Of a DNA stretch of 64,000 nucleotides, positions 1 to 13,395 are shown in pieces. Position numbers and translations under genes: made by a program. Each line of letters starts with the position of its first letter. Position 1 is the stretch's first letter. The notes beneath the pieces are model-generated. The model made no database searches. It was not told where the DNA came from and saw only the letters and a program-made list of their open reading frames with translations. Source of the DNA: Limnephilus marmoratus (taxonomy: Eukaryota > Arthropoda > Insecta > Trichoptera > Limnephilidae); assembly GCA_917880885.1 (NCBI GenBank), contig OU862927.1, forward strand, positions 19,981,450 through 20,045,449. The letters run 5' to 3'.

Positions 1-354
1 TTAAGCAAACAAATTTTGTTAGGGATTATCGAAAACACGCGTGATGAACACCATAATGTCACTTATTATGTATTTGTGTTGTGTAAACACCGTAAACCAC
101 ATATGTAGATAGGAACTGCCATATATTTTTCAAATTTGTATTTTGGTTTATTTGTATTATAATTGGTTTGTATTCCTATGTCTTTTCATATCATCGAGAG
201 ATGAAAAAAAACCTTTTCATCTTTGTCATGCAAAATAACTTTTGTGCGAACTTCGCTTCAGGAAAATCAATCGTGTCTTTTGATGTAATGTTTTTTTCCC
301 GTCCCAAGCCTGGTAACGTATTTAACATATTGTAATGTAATTTTTTTATAATGA

Positions 355-400
355 ATGGAAAAATACCGACCGGTCAGTGGTTGAGTTGGCATGGAGGCGT
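355..400 (+). mobile_element. tRNA-like SINE head fragment (SINE-B family)
   Basis: A short piece resembles the A-box part of the SINE-B family seen at 3535-4115, 7786-7939 and 23506-23705, here in the plus orientation. It stops where the motif array at 403 begins, so the array element may have inserted into it. It is too short for certainty. Confidence 0.35.
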
Positions 401-402
401 CT

Positions 403-806
403 ACTAATATCTGCAGGAATTCCAAAAACTGAAAAATCGAACTAATATCTATGGGAACCAAAGTGTTGACGAATATCTACAGCTCAAACTGTTGACTAAT
501 ATCTATGACTATGACAACCAAAGTGTTGACGAATATCTACAGTACTGGCAGAGGTTGGATTTGCAATTATGTATAGCATATTGGAATAACGTAATATTGC
601 ATATGCAGTTTAAAAAACTTAATTTATGTAAGAATCCCTGATATCGGACTATTGGACACATTTAGCTGATTAGTCCAACCTACGCTCTGTAAATATTAGT
701 TCAACCTACGCTCTGTAGATATTAGTCAACACTCTGAAGTTCGTAGATATTAGTTCAACATATTAGCTGTAGATATTCGTCAGACATACAGGCTGTAGAT
801 ATTAGT
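403..806. repeat. Mirrored array of a 13-14 bp motif (five reverse plus five forward copies)
   Basis: The motif CTGTAGATATTAGT recurs. Five reverse-complement copies start near 403, 441, 468, 494 and 528. After a spacer of about 145 bp, five forward copies start near 687, 713, 742, 767 and 793. Spacing within each cluster is about 26-38 bp, and most copies are followed or preceded by a TCAAC/GTTGAC-like tail. The two clusters are roughly mirror images, as in subterminal repeats of a DNA transposon. No coding sequence lies inside. Confidence 0.7.
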
Positions 807-1417
807 AACTGGAGTCCTATTTCTGTATGAGCTATTCCCAAAAGCGAACAAACTAGCTTGAAGGGTTAAAAATACATGCTGAATACGTAACATTAAGTTC
901 TTTCAATTTTCCCACATGTATAGGTATCTACGAGGGAAATACCTGTGTATTTTTCAAAACATCTTTAGTATCGGTCTTTATTCATAGAATTGCGTGGTTG
1001 TCCTTGATCTTAACATTGGTCACATTACTTTTCACGATTGCTTTGTTTTAATTCTAGAAAACATCCAATAAAGAATGACCTTTCAAGTCTAAGCATAAAT
1101 CACACTCTTTGGTTGAGTTTTCTAAAGATTCTTAACAAAGCTTACAAAGCGTAGTGTGTTCATTTGACAGTTCAAATAAAGGCACAAAGGAAACAATCCT
1201 TGAAGAAGTTTTCACGACCAATTCTGAAAAAATGTTTTGTAATTTTTTAGACTTATACATATAATGCGTTGCCTCCTTTTTTACCAAAAGTTTTTGTTAT
1301 CATGTATCCACTATACATATCTATATTAAATAATATAAACACTAGTAACTTACTAACTCGAGAAATTGAAGGCGATTCGGTTACATTTTTAACATCTACA
1401 TAGTATACCTATAACAA
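807..1417. other. AT-rich stretch without recognised gene
   Basis: No exon-like ORF, RNA gene or repeat could be supported here. Confidence 0.4.
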
Positions 1418-1809
1418 TCTCGTGTCACGGTGTTTGTTATCGCACTCCCCCGAAACGACTTGACCGATTTTTATGAATTTTTTTTATGTAAGTATATTTG
1501 GTAGGTATGAGAATAGGTCGTAAAGTATATTTCATACCATTAGGGTGTCCGTATCCAGATTTTTTTTTCTATTTTTTTGACAATTAAAAAATACCTATAA
1601 CCCCAAATTTTCACTCTCCTACCCCCACCCTCCCATTTTTTAGTCCTGATTTTAGTATTTTTGTGTGAACAATTTTAAGTGTTGTTCGTATTTCAAACAG
1701 AACGAAATTATTTATGTTGTTGAATGACAGATGGCGCTACGTCCGCATCATCGAACTTTCATCCTAGAAATAATTTATATGGCAGAACATCGTTTGCCGG
1801 ATCAGCTAG
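1418..1809 (+). mobile_element. Non-autonomous Helitron-like element
   Basis: It begins with TCTCGTGTCACGG after an A and ends with CTAG (1806-1809) before a T, as expected for Helitron insertion between A and T. The interior is AT-rich and non-coding. It shares end logic, not sequence, with the Helitron-like elements at 9876, 29885, 37262 and 58676. Confidence 0.6.
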
Positions 1810-2437
1810 TTTTAATATATTCTTTAGGAATTTACCTAAAGTAGCCACGGGTTAAAAGATGGCGGGGTTTCCGTTATTAATTGCCGCGGCTATGACATTT
1901 ATTTTTTTTGTCTTTTAAAATAGAAATTTTGTGCCTTCAAAGTTTCGAAACTATCTCAATTATTTTCACAAAAGTTATTTTTCGAAACTGAATAGGTCAA
2001 ACCATCCAAAATCGTAACTTTAAATACATACTTGGCATTTTATTTTTTCATCTTCAATGATATCTAATATTAGAATTAAAAATCTCTTAGTTGGGATCTT
2101 CTTCTTTCCTTTGTTTTATAGCGATACGAAATTTTTATTTAGCACGCACTTACACTCGAACTTGAAAGCCAATTAGAACAATTGTTTGGTGTGTGGGATG
2201 GTAGATGTAATGAGTCATTTAAGTAGGTGTAATTCCGTCCATGTGTTTTTTTTTCATAAGTTTTTATTCCAGTAAAAAAGAAAATAAAATTGTCACTTAC
2301 TTAACTAGAATATTGAATTATGTACTTTTATATTCTATTACATAGTTTTTACATTACATGGTTTTTACATTTCATAACCTTAGATTACATTAGATTGCAA
2401 TACTAACATTTACATGATATTATATTACCATACGATA
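1810..2437. other. Unassigned AT-rich sequence
   Basis: No gene was recognised. The segment lies between a Helitron-like element and the 3' end of a minus-strand LINE, and its distal part may be that LINE's 3' UTR. Confidence 0.35.
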
Positions 2438-3540
2438 TTATTCACTATCACTACTTTGTTTTTTGTGAATAAACATGAACAATTTTTTTTTGAATTTGCA
2501 CACACTTTTTTCGTTTTTGATATCATCTGGAAGGCAATTATATAAATTGCCCCCCTCGTAACTAATTGATTGCTTACCGTAGTTAGTATGAATGGTGTTT
2601 AAACGTATGTTATCGTGTTGTCGTGTAAAATGTTTGTGTACTTGGGACGTTTTAATGAATTCTGTGTTTGTATGTATGAGTTTATTATTTATTTTGTATA
2701 TAAGGACACATATATTGTACTCGTATAGTTTTCTTAATGTTAGCAGTTTTGTTTCCAAATATAATTTTTTTGTGGATGTTTTGGATTCGTAATGAAATAG
2801 TTTTTTGATTATCTTATTTTGAATTACCTGTAATTTATTGATGTATGTTTCATACGCATTTCCCCAGATTTCAATCAGGTAATTTAGGTGTGATTGTACG
2901 AGACTATAGTATAAACTTTTTTTAATCTAATTGGTAATAGATATGATAACCGGCTAAAAACGCTAATTAAGGGTGTGATTTTATCTTTTACATTTTGAAT
3001 GTGTTGTTTAAAAGTTAATTGCTTATCGATGCACAGCCCAAGATATTTTTCCTGTTTCAGGATTTGCAAATCGTTATTTTCAAGTTTTAATGGTACATGT
3101 GGAGGAATCATTTTACGGTTTGAACTTAAAATCATGTATCCTGTTTTTTTATATTCATTGTTAGGATATTTGATTGGAGCCAACCGCAAATTCTTTCTAG
3201 GTCACTTTGTGCATTTTCTAGTAGTATGTTTAGATCTTTACCCCAGTAGAATATTGCAGTATCATCTGCATATAAGAAAATTTCACCATTTAATTCTAAT
3301 TGCGAAATATCATTGATATAAATTTGGAACAGTGTAATTCTGTCAATGTAATATTGGTAGGCATGTGGCATGTAACGACGAAGGGCATAGCTATAACATT
3401 CCCATTGGGGGGATTCAACCCTAAGGTTGAGGGACTTCCATCCTGGGGGGGGGTTTGGAAAATTTATTAAAAAGTTGTTAGGGACCTCTATCGTTATTTG
3501 ATAAAAGAGATGGTGCCATTTTTTTTTTAGAAAGAAAAAC
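2438..3540 (-). pseudogene. Degenerate non-LTR retrotransposon RT fragment (LINE-C)
   Basis: On the minus strand, frame-broken pieces read as the 3' half of a Jockey-like reverse transcriptase. The catalytic box YADDTAIF lies near 3250-3280, preceded by QIYINDISQ. It is followed by the post-catalytic segment with KYLGLCID (near 3040) and a C-terminal thumb-like region ending near 2438. Frame changes near 3190 and 2880 show it is dead. The endonuclease half is absent. Confidence 0.75.
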
Positions 3541-4115
3541 ATTCCCGGGTTACGAATAACCCAACAATGTTTGAAAATCTCCTACTACCATCACAGAAAG
3601 CCGAAAATGTTGCTTGTGTTGTGATGGAGGACCTAAAGGGGACGTTCAAGTATTACGTAACGCACTTGGGGGGGGTCTTGTGAAACGTTACTGTGCGTTA
3701 CGAGGGGGGGAGGGGGGGTTCGAACAACGCGTTACGTAACATGTTTTTCTTTATTTAGATTAAAAAAACTAGGGAATTAAAATCTTCCAAGTTGGCAACC
3801 CTGTTCGTTCTCGAAATCTTTTCTTTTAATTATTACCACAAACGCGATTAACACAAGAAAAAAGGTATTTAAGCGACTTTCCAGTACTTTGCGCAACTTA
3901 ATTGTGACTTTCAGGTAAAAATTGTCACTTGGGCGTTAGTTTAGGGGGGGGGGGGGGGTGGGAGGGCACGGAAAAACGTTACGGCGCGTTTGGGGGGGAG
4001 GGGGGGTCAAAAATCTTCAAATTTTGCGTTACGTAATACTTGAACGCCCCCTTAGCCAGCCGAGGAATCGAACATGCGACGCTCAGGTGGGACCCAAGCG
4101 CTATGCCCACTCATC
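3535..4115 (-). mobile_element. SINE-B copy split by a MITE
   Basis: The tRNA-like head (minus strand, about 4052-4115) has a B-box-like GTTCGATTCCTC. The body (3535-3636) starts with the conserved CATTCCCGGGTTA. The same two parts are contiguous at 23506-23705, which shows that the Harbinger-like MITE at 3637-4051 inserted into this SINE. Confidence 0.7.
3637..4051. mobile_element. Harbinger-like MITE with G-runs (family 1)
   Basis: The terminal inverted repeats read AGGGGACGTTCAAGTATTAC on the left, with the matching GTAATACTTGAACGCCCCC on the right. The right flank is TTA and the left flank is TA/TAA. Just inside each end are long G-runs (for example 3668-3675 and 3942-3958). It is non-coding. 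The 3-bp TWA target and GG-start termini suggest PIF/Harbinger. It is inserted in SINE-B. Confidence 0.65.
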
Positions 4116-4783
4116 CACTGACCAGTCATAATTGTATTTTAGGTACTATTCTCGTTTTTCTAATAATTTCTAATAATGAGGCCGATGGGGTCACAACCCC
4201 CCTCCCCCGTTTCCCTTATCTGTTTCTACGTATTTTTAACGTGTTTATTGCAGTTTTAATGTCATAAGTCATAACTTACAAAGTCCTGATTTAATTGATC
4301 ATACATTGATTCTACGAAAGCATTTGTTTAATAGTGCTTACTTAGTTGTGCAAGAATACCTTTATGACTTTAGTATGAATAGGTAAATAATACCTAAATA
4401 GCTGACCACTTTTTAACCTCAGGTGTGAAAAACGTCGTAAATAAGCCATTAAATTAGTTGATTGTATTATTTTCATAATAGATTATACTAGTTTTACGGT
4501 TCCATGACAACTCAGAATCATGATATTTCAACCCCTTTAAAATTCATTAAAAGTTATGAAAAAGTTATGAGTTGTTCAAATTTATCATTATTATTAAGTA
4601 CCTACCTTCTTTTGGTGTCCCGGTTTGGGGGAAAACGTTACGCATAACCTAACCCAACACTCTTGCTCTAATGTTCTTACATGGTTTGGTCTAAATGCAT
4701 ATTTAGTTGTTGATGCAAATGAACCCAATTTGAAAATGAAACTGATCAACTTTTTAAATGAAAATTTGTTTGCTTTTTTACAG
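4116..4783. other. Sequence upstream of first recognised takeout exon
   Basis: No convincing signal-peptide exon is visible. A fragment near 4499 (GGTTCCATGACAACTCAG) matches the terminal repeat of the elements at 51717-52326 and 56545-57298. Confidence 0.35.
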
Positions 4784-4876
4784 CGGAGACCTTCAAGCGA
4801 TGTGGTCAAAATGATCCCGGTGTAAGCAAGTGCCTGATGTACAGAGTCCCCTATGCACTGAGATTGATGAAAAATG
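4784..4876 (+). CDS. takeout-like gene, first recognised exon
   Basis: The acceptor is a pyrimidine tract plus CAG ending at 4783, and the donor is GTAAAT at 4877. It encodes 30 residues with the conserved Cys-x9-Cys segment (RCGQNDPGVSKC), which forms the family's N-terminal disulphide. It ends in phase 1 and supplies the first base of the Gly codon in GIPEL. Confidence 0.88.
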
Positions 4877-7800
4877 GTAAATATAATATTCATTTTTTAT
4901 TAGGTACTCTTTGCATGCCCAATTCTTTGAGCCGTGTTAGGTGACCAGATCTGAATAGCCGGATACTTTCCCATCTTCCTCTTCCATAACTTCTACCCAT
5001 CTCACTACTCTCAGCCTCACAACTTACTTCTATTGTGGATTCCGTAATCCCACTGGCTCCAGACAGAAAAGAAATTTCTTTAAATCTGCCCCTTCGAAAT
5101 AAATACTTTTCTATAACCATAATATAGAAGAGTTTCAAAACTAAAATAAAAATGGATAAAAATTTATCCAAGACACTATCTGAATAGAGTATAGTTCAGG
5201 TTGGAATCTTGCAACATACTTAAAGATAGCAGCCAATAAAAATAAGCGTTTAAGCGGCTGTAAGAGAAGTGTTTGACCCTTTGGAGACTGCGGCAAGATA
5301 GGTGGGTTTGCAAATCAATGAGAATAAAACAAAAATCATGATGCAAACCAGAACCCCTCACCGCAGAATAAAAGATAAAGTGAAATTTAAAGACAATTAT
5401 AATTTCGAAGTGGTCGAAGAGTTTACCTACCTGGGCTCCATCATAACGCAGGACAATGAAGACCCAGTAGAAGTAAGAAAGCGCATTACAGCCGCTAACA
5501 ACACTTACTTCACGTTGCTGCCAGTGTTCAAATCCCGAAACGTCCATAGGAAAACCAAAATAACCTTATATAAAACAATTATTAGAACAGTCTTGGCCTA
5601 TGGATGTGAGGCGGGAACACTGACAGCAAAGTCAGCAAAACAGCTGGACATCTTCGAAAGAAAGGTACTTCGAAGAATCTTAGGACCGGTGCGAGAGGGA
5701 GAGGCATGGAGAATCCGCCACAATAATGAGCTCTATGATATTTACCAAGCTCCCAGACTCTCCATCCATTTAAGGCTCCAAAGATTGAGATTGGCCGGAC
5801 ATGTGCACCGAATGCCAAGCACACGAGTACCGAAGAAGGTTCTGACAGGACACCCGGGAGGTCAACGAAAGGCGGGCAGACCGAGATGGAGGATGGGATG
5901 ATGATGTCAGGAAGGATGCAAGAGGATTACTCCATGTTGCAGATTGGAAGACGACGGCCGAGGACAGAGGGCGGTGGAGGCTTATTTTGAAGGAAGACAA
6001 GGCTCAAAATGGGCTGTAGCGCCATTGAAGAAGAAGAAGAAGAAAAATAAGCGTTTAGAAAATGAAGATAATGTTGTTAGTTTTTATGCAAAGTATGATA
6101 CAGTTAAATATGACCAAATCGGATAGGGACACATTAGCTCAGTTGGTAGAGCTGTGTCCCAGCAAGGCGAAGGTCCTGAGTTCGAGACCCAGATGTGACC
6201 GTTTCTTTTCTGATTTTTCCTTTTTTCAGATTTTTGATTGAGTTTCGCTAATATTGTCTTCATTTAATTAATAGAAAACTTTCATGTTACAAAAAAATGT
6301 GTTTATGTAATGATGTGTATGAATCAATTATACAACTGAAAATATTATTTATTTTCAGGAATACCAGAACTCAAAGTGCCAAAGCTCGAGCCATTAGAAG
6401 TGTCTGAGATAGACATCAATACAGGAACTGGTCCAGTGAACATCCGCCAACTTTACAAGAATATCAAAATCTATGGAATCACAAACGCCAACCTTACAAC
6501 ATACAAGTAAGTACCCAATCTTCTCCTCCCATCTGCTAACCTGATTTCAACTTAAGCAATACCCTCATAAGTTACTTATTATTTTGATGTTTATAGTTTT
6601 TCTTAAGACTCCAGTACACGTTGGCCGAGTGCGCTTTGTGCACGAAAAACCGACACTCATCGGCTCGTCGGCAAGTGTTGGCCGCAAACTCCAAATATAC
6701 ACAAAATGGCCCTGTACACGTTGGCCCAACGCACTCGCCAAGCGCACTCGGCCAACGGGTACTGGAGTCTTTAGACGAATAAGCATTAAACTCTTGGTGT
6801 GCCGATCCAAAATTTTTGTCAATGATAATGTGTTTACATAAAAATAGTACATAATCTACCAAAAGCAGTTTCTCCTGCACAGCTAATGTTTTTTTGTGTA
6901 TCCAAGGATATGCTGTCTTTCAAGAGGAAAAGGGACACGGTAAAGGGGCCGTTCAAGTTCAAGTTCTCATTTCTTATTCATATTATTTGTTATTATATTT
7001 TATGTTATTTTATACTATTTGCTATTATACATTATATCTATGTACAAAGAAATGGAAATAAATAAAGTTAAAAAAAAAAAAAAAAAAAAAAAAAGTATTA
7101 CATAACGCACTTGGGGGAGGGGTCTTGTGAAATGTTACTGTGCGTTACGAGGGGGGGGGGTTCGAACAACGCGTTACGTAACATGTTTTTCTTTATTTAG
7201 ATAAAAACTAGGGATATAAAATCTTCCAAGTTGACAATCCTTTTCGTTCTCGAAATCTCTTGTTTTATTTATTACCGCAAACGCGATTAAAACAAGAAAA
7301 AAGGTATTTAAGTGACTTTCTAGTACTTTGGGCAACTTAATTGTGATTTTCGGGTTAAAATTGTCACTTGGGCGCAGTACCGTAAATAGCCTTTTCTGCG
7401 CCCTGTGCGAGCTTCTATAACTGCGCCCTATTTAAGTGGACCCTTCGCCTATTATACGCCATTCTTGCGCCCCCCAAAGTCTACGCCCTGTGCCTGGGCA
7501 CCGGTGGCACCGCCCTATTTACGGCACTGCTTGGGCGTTATGTAACGTTTAGGGGGGGGGTACGGATAAACGTTACGGCGCAATACATGATGGGAGGTAC
7601 CCTGTATATGAATTATGGTGAGCCTTCGAGTATTGCTTTCCTCATTTCTCTTAAAATTTAGTATTTGAAAATTTCTGACTATTGACTAACTGGACGATCG
7701 ACATATGGGAGGTTGGTGTAAAAGCATCAATAACTTTGGAAATGTGATGATTTGATGATTAAATATTTTTTGTTAATTAAAGAAACAGAAAGACAAACAT

Positions 7801-10800
7801 TCCCGGGTTATGAATAACCCAACAATGTTTGAAAATCTCCTACTACCACTACAATTAGTGGAAAATGTGGTTTGTGTCTTGATTGAGGACGAACACACGA
7901 TGCCTAGGTGTGTACATACAATGTCCACTCAGCCAATGACGGCCGGCGTAGTCCAGCGGTAAGGCTCTTGACTCACACACCGAAGGTCACGGGACCGAAT
8001 CCCGGCGTGGCAAAATTTTTTTATTTGATTGATTTGTGTTATTTCACAATTAATTCATTTAAAATAATATATAGTATATTTGAGGCACGTTCCAGAGTGG
8101 AAGATACTCTCAGTATCACCCTGGTGTAAGACCACCATTCAGAATTGAAACGTTGCTTGAAATGGCATTAGCCGTGTTTGGTGACCAGATCTGAATAGCC
8201 AGGTACTTCCCCACCTTCCTCTTCCCTATCTCCTTCCCCTCCCCACTACCTTCAGCCTCACAATATACCCCAATTGGGGATGCCATAGTCTCACTGGCTT
8301 CAGAGGGGAGCAGTTGGGCCACTTGTGCGGTGTTCATATAAAAAAATATATAAAAATAAAAAAAAACCATTGACCGGTCATGTTGAAAATGTTGAAGAAA
8401 CACATATTCATCTATGGTGCCAAATGTGTCTAGGGCAGCGCAATGAGTCTAGGGCTTGAGTGCAGGATACTAAGCAGACCGTATCCGTATTATTTAAAAA
8501 ATATATTTTCTGTATATTATATGATGTTGTGATATTGTATGACTGATTCGTTAAATGTAATGTTTCAAAGACCCAATCATGTCTGATTACGTCTAAAAGG
8601 GATTGAAATGAAAATCTAGTCTCCTTCAACGGGAGCAATCTTCCGAACAGGCCCTCCATTGATATGCTTGGTGTAACCCTAAGTGACCAGCTCAGATATG
8701 GGGGCTCCATGGAAGCTAGAGTTAAGTTAGCCTTTCAAAAACTGGGCGTACTGTACAGGGCCCGCAGATACTTTAATAGTACCCAAATGCTAACCCTGTA
8801 CAAATCACAAGTGCGCCCCACGGTTGAATTTGGCAGCCACCTCTGGTCTGGAGCCCCAAAATACCTGAAAAACCCCTCGACTCTGTGCAGAAACGGGGGG
8901 GGGGTCCGTCTGATAGATTCTCCTGATTTAACAGACGGATTGCAATCTTTAGAGCAGAAGCGTCGGGTGGGAATGCCATCCTTGTTCTACCGGTATTTCA
9001 ATGGAAGATGCTCCAAGGAACTTGCGTCATTGATCCCTTCGGCACTGGTGCATAGTCAGGAAACAATGCCCAACATATGTACACGGTTGACATTGGTCAC
9101 ATGAGAACGGGTCGCTTCTTCGACTCGTTCTAGTGTTCAACAGCTCGGCTGTGAAACGATTTGCCGGCCTCTGTGTTTCCTCCTTCCTACAACATGGGTC
9201 TCTGCAAGACCAATGTTCATTCCTTCCTCTCCTCAAAAAGACCCTCCACACCGCATCTCAGATGAAATTATTTTCCTCAGGGCCTCCTGTGTGGAGTTAA
9301 TGTAAAAAAAAAATGACGGGGGTAGGATAGAGGACTAAAATATTGCAACAATTTGCTTGATTTTACATTTAAAGAATGCCTAAATACTGATGATTGTCTT
9401 ATTTTTTCAGTGCTGACTTAAAGAACTACCGAATCATAACTGATTCCTTTACCGACAAGATTGAGTTTACAGCTGACTACGTTATGGATGGACGAATTCT
9501 GCTCATCCCTCTCGCTGGCAAAGGAAGGTGCAACATTACCATGAGTAAGTTTTAAAGTTAAATCCATGTTTTTAGTTTGTTTATGTGATACTGTACGAGT
9601 TCCAACCGCCTGCAATTAGTGGAACCATGGTTTCCCCATATACTGAATTTTGGAAGTCACTAAACATACCCTTAGTCATTTTTTTATCTGAATGACTCTT
9701 TTGTAATAACTTTTGAAGGTTATTCCCTTCAAAGTTTTAATTTTATTTATATGGAACACCTACTGACCTTTTTCTACAAGTCTAAATGAATATTCAATTT
9801 TTTAAGAATAACTCTCTTAATAACCTTTGAAGGTTATTCCCATCGATGTAATATATCATTGAAAAATAATCTTTACATATTATAAAATGAAGTCGCTCCC
9901 GCTGTATGTGCGCTTAGGTCTTTTAAACTACGCAACGGATTATCATGCGGTTTTCACCAATAGATAGAGTGATTCAAGAGGAAGGTTTATATGTATAATG
10001 CATGCATATTATAGTAGAGCAAAGTCGAGCAATTCAAAGATTCAATTCAGGCAGCGAGCAGCTGGCAAGCGGGCGGTGTGAATTTGATTAAGCCACAGCA
10101 ACGTGTGACCGGGTCTGCTAGTATCATATAAATAAAATCGGATGTGCTTATCAGAGACACTATCTAGGTTACAATTCAGTTCTTCGAATATTTGTTTCCA
10201 TTTAAAAAAGGTGAGGAAAAAATTGAGGAGATTGACAAAAATGACTTAAAAATATGAGGTCTCAGTGGTCGAATTGGTTAAGACGTTCGTCCCGGCAAGA
10301 CGAGAGATCCTGGGTTCGAGCCCCCTTTGCGACCGTTAGCATTTTATTTTTCTCTGTCTTGTTTTTTTCTTATTTTGTTTAGATTTGTTAGTATTATCTG
10401 TTTCTTCAATGATATACCTTTAGTCATTTCAACCAATGTTCTGATTGATGGGTAATCCTGAAAGTGAACAGCAACGAAGATCAAATATGTTATGCGTATT
10501 TAAATTCAATTTGTAGAAAAGCCCTTTTTAAATAATTTTTTAAATTATATTTACCATGCTAGGTCTCAAAAACTGGGTCCAGAGTCTTACTGTTCTGCTA
10601 CGGAGGTCGTTATATCTACTAAACCAGTAAAATGATTAAGTATCACTTTAAAAGTGCCTATGGTGCTCAAATTCAATTTGAAATTAAAATTAGGGCTTGA
10701 GGCCAAATGGACTAAAGACCTACAATGATGTGATTGTGGCCTTGAAAAACATGTTTACAAACATAGAATAAGGAATTAACCTTACAAATCACCATCACCA

Positions 10801-13336
10801 AATTAGACAAGTACATTATCTTGAGATTTTAACATTGATAAAAATTTAAGTCCAAACTTCATCAAAACACTCTTCTCAAGGTCTAATAAGAATTACTTTA
10901 TGATTTATGGTAAATTGTGTTTACACACAAAATAACAAATTGTGTACAACACAACATACCTATCTACGCACAAACCTAGTACTTACAATTGTATGTAATT
11001 ATTATTTATTTTTATTTATTTATTTATTCAACGCCCAGAAGGCTTTTACATGTTTGGTAGTACAATTAATTCATGACAGATGATTTTTCAACAGATAAAG
11101 AAATAATAAAAATAAAATTAGATAAAAAATGTACACAAGTCACAAAAATACACAAAAAATACAGCGATTTGATAAGTTTACAAAAATACAGATATGTTTA
11201 GGAATAGTTTTGGAATAACTTTTTTACAAGATCCACAAAATTTGCCAAGTTGATGTTAAATAATATGTCGACATCACCTAAGTACTGATTCCCCATAGTG
11301 TGAAATCGTTGTATAGGAGAGTGGGCAATGTAGTTCCGCTTGTGAATGCTGCAGTAGAATAGTGTATTTTGTCGCATGGTTACTGTCGGTATTCGTAAGT
11401 TTATGAGTTGTAGGAGTTCGCAACAGTCGAATTTAGAGTTAAGTATTTTGAATAAAAATGTTAAGTCGTTTATTTTACGTCTGTCTTCTAGTGTATGTAT
11501 TTTTAGAATATTTAGTAATAGATTATATTTTAAGTCTTCTAGTGGGACGTATATAATTAATAATCATATGTGAAATGCATCTTACTACAAATGTGACTTA
11601 CTACAAATCCCCAAAACGCATACTACTTTTGGTCAACGAAATTTCAGATACCTTGCAACAAGACTTTACAACATTCTTCCAGATAGAATAAAAAAATGTG
11701 ATTCCCAAAAAATTTTCAAAAATAACATAAAAATTTGGATCAAAAATAATGATAGGGCCTTTACCGGTGCACTCACCCAAATTCGAAATTATTAATTATT
11801 TGGTATTATACAGTGGAAATATACAAGCAATGTATTGGTTGCTTTTATTTAAAAATATTATTAATGTAACCAATCTATTATGTGATTACTTTTTTAATAA
11901 AAGTGTAGGTATGTCCATAAGTCTTATAAATTGATTTAAAAATTACTGCCTCAACACAGGCTAGCCTAGTGAGGCAGATTACTGAAAAACCAAAATTTAT
12001 AACTATTTTCTATTTTTCATTTATCTACTGTTCATATTTATATATTTTTTCTGTTGATATCCTTTTGTACTTATGTAATTTTAAACCACTGTAAACATAA
12101 CACTGAATATGTACTTTTTAGTTATAATCTTGCAAATTTCTTTCAATAAAGATATATTATTATTATTATATTATTATTATCTCTCAAGGTGATTAAATTA
12201 ATGAATAAATGTTTCGTGGATGATTTCACTTGATTTATCTGTGTAGAATATATTATTATTATCATTGATCTTAATCTCAATCTTAATCTTGTTGCTTTAA
12301 TCTTCATCTTAAACTTGAAGTAAACCTTCAGCATGACTTTTCAAATTGCACTCAACATTCTATATTTCCTCATCGAATGAGGAATGTTTACTCTTAAATT
12401 ATAATGCAGGTGTAGTGAGATTGCAACAGCACTTGGCAACTTTGCAACACTCAGCAACTTGCATAAAATTCATCATTTTGATAGAATGATGACGAAGTTT
12501 GGTTTTAATTTTTTTTAAATTATGTTACTCCATTAGGGGCCGTTCAAGTATTACGTAACGCACTTGGGGGGGGGGTCTTGTGAAACGTTACTGTGCGTTA
12601 CGAGGGGGGGGGGGGGTTTCGAACGAACAACGCGTTACGAAACATGTTTTTATGTTTTTCTTTATTTATTTATTTTTTTTTATTATTTTTTTTTTTATTT
12701 ATTAACATTATATATATAGAATAACATACAGTACATACATACGATGCATATTAGTACAACAAATATTTATCATTTTACAAACATATCAGTTACATAAATA
12801 ACTAGTTATTTTTGCTTTGATGCAAGACGGTGAGGTTTTGAAAATATCGAAAAGGTCTGTATACGTATTGGCAGTTCGGTGAAAATGCACTAGCGGTGAA
12901 TGATAGGAATAGTTAGTGCTATGATTGTCACTGTGGAAAAGGTGGTGGAGTCGAGTTGATTTAACAGGGACACGAATATTTATAACACTTAGCATTTGAG
13001 GGCAGTCTATGAGATTGTTCAGTAATTTAAAAAGTATAAGAATGTCATTAATAGTACGCCGGGTAGAAAGTAGTGGTAGGTTTAGATCAGACATTAATGC
13101 ATTGTAGCGGATTTCAATTACAGGCTGTCTCAATTTGAATTGAACGTATCGAAGAAATTTTCTTTGTACTCTCTCCAAACGGTGTAAGTTACAGATATAA
13201 ATCGGAGACCATACAGGAGATGCATATTCCAGCTGCGATCTTACAAGAGAGCAGTAAAGTAGCTTAATTGACTCAATGTTTTGAAAAGTCCTTGTGTTAC
13301 GTATCAGATTTAAATGTCCGGGTTAAATTTTCCCCC

Positions 13337-13395
<59 letters not shown>

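Larger units (their letters stand above)
6944..7590. mobile_element. Harbinger-like MITE (family 1), twice interrupted
   Basis: It has the same left end (AAAGGGGCCGTTCAAG) and interior as the copies at 3637 and 12536. It is cut by a poly(A)-tailed insert (about 6958-7094) and by a hAT-type MITE (7375-7529). The right terminal repeat has decayed. Confidence 0.6.

Noticed and set aside
199..275. Possible takeout signal-peptide exon (MKKNLFIFV...)
   Set aside because: The peptide is not convincingly hydrophobic, and its nearest GT would leave phase 0, while phase 1 is needed.
403..806. CRISPR-like spaced repeats
   Set aside because: The motif is only 13-14 bp, is inexact, reverses orientation midway, and the window is clearly eukaryotic. 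There is no leader or cas gene.
6127..6200. Functional tRNA gene
   Set aside because: The A and B boxes are good, but the anticodon stem does not close. The tail resembles that after another tRNA-like sequence, which suggests a SINE head.
10258..10334. Functional tRNA-Ala (GGC) gene
   Set aside because: C at position 33 and a broken T stem argue against function. A tRNA-scanning program would decide.
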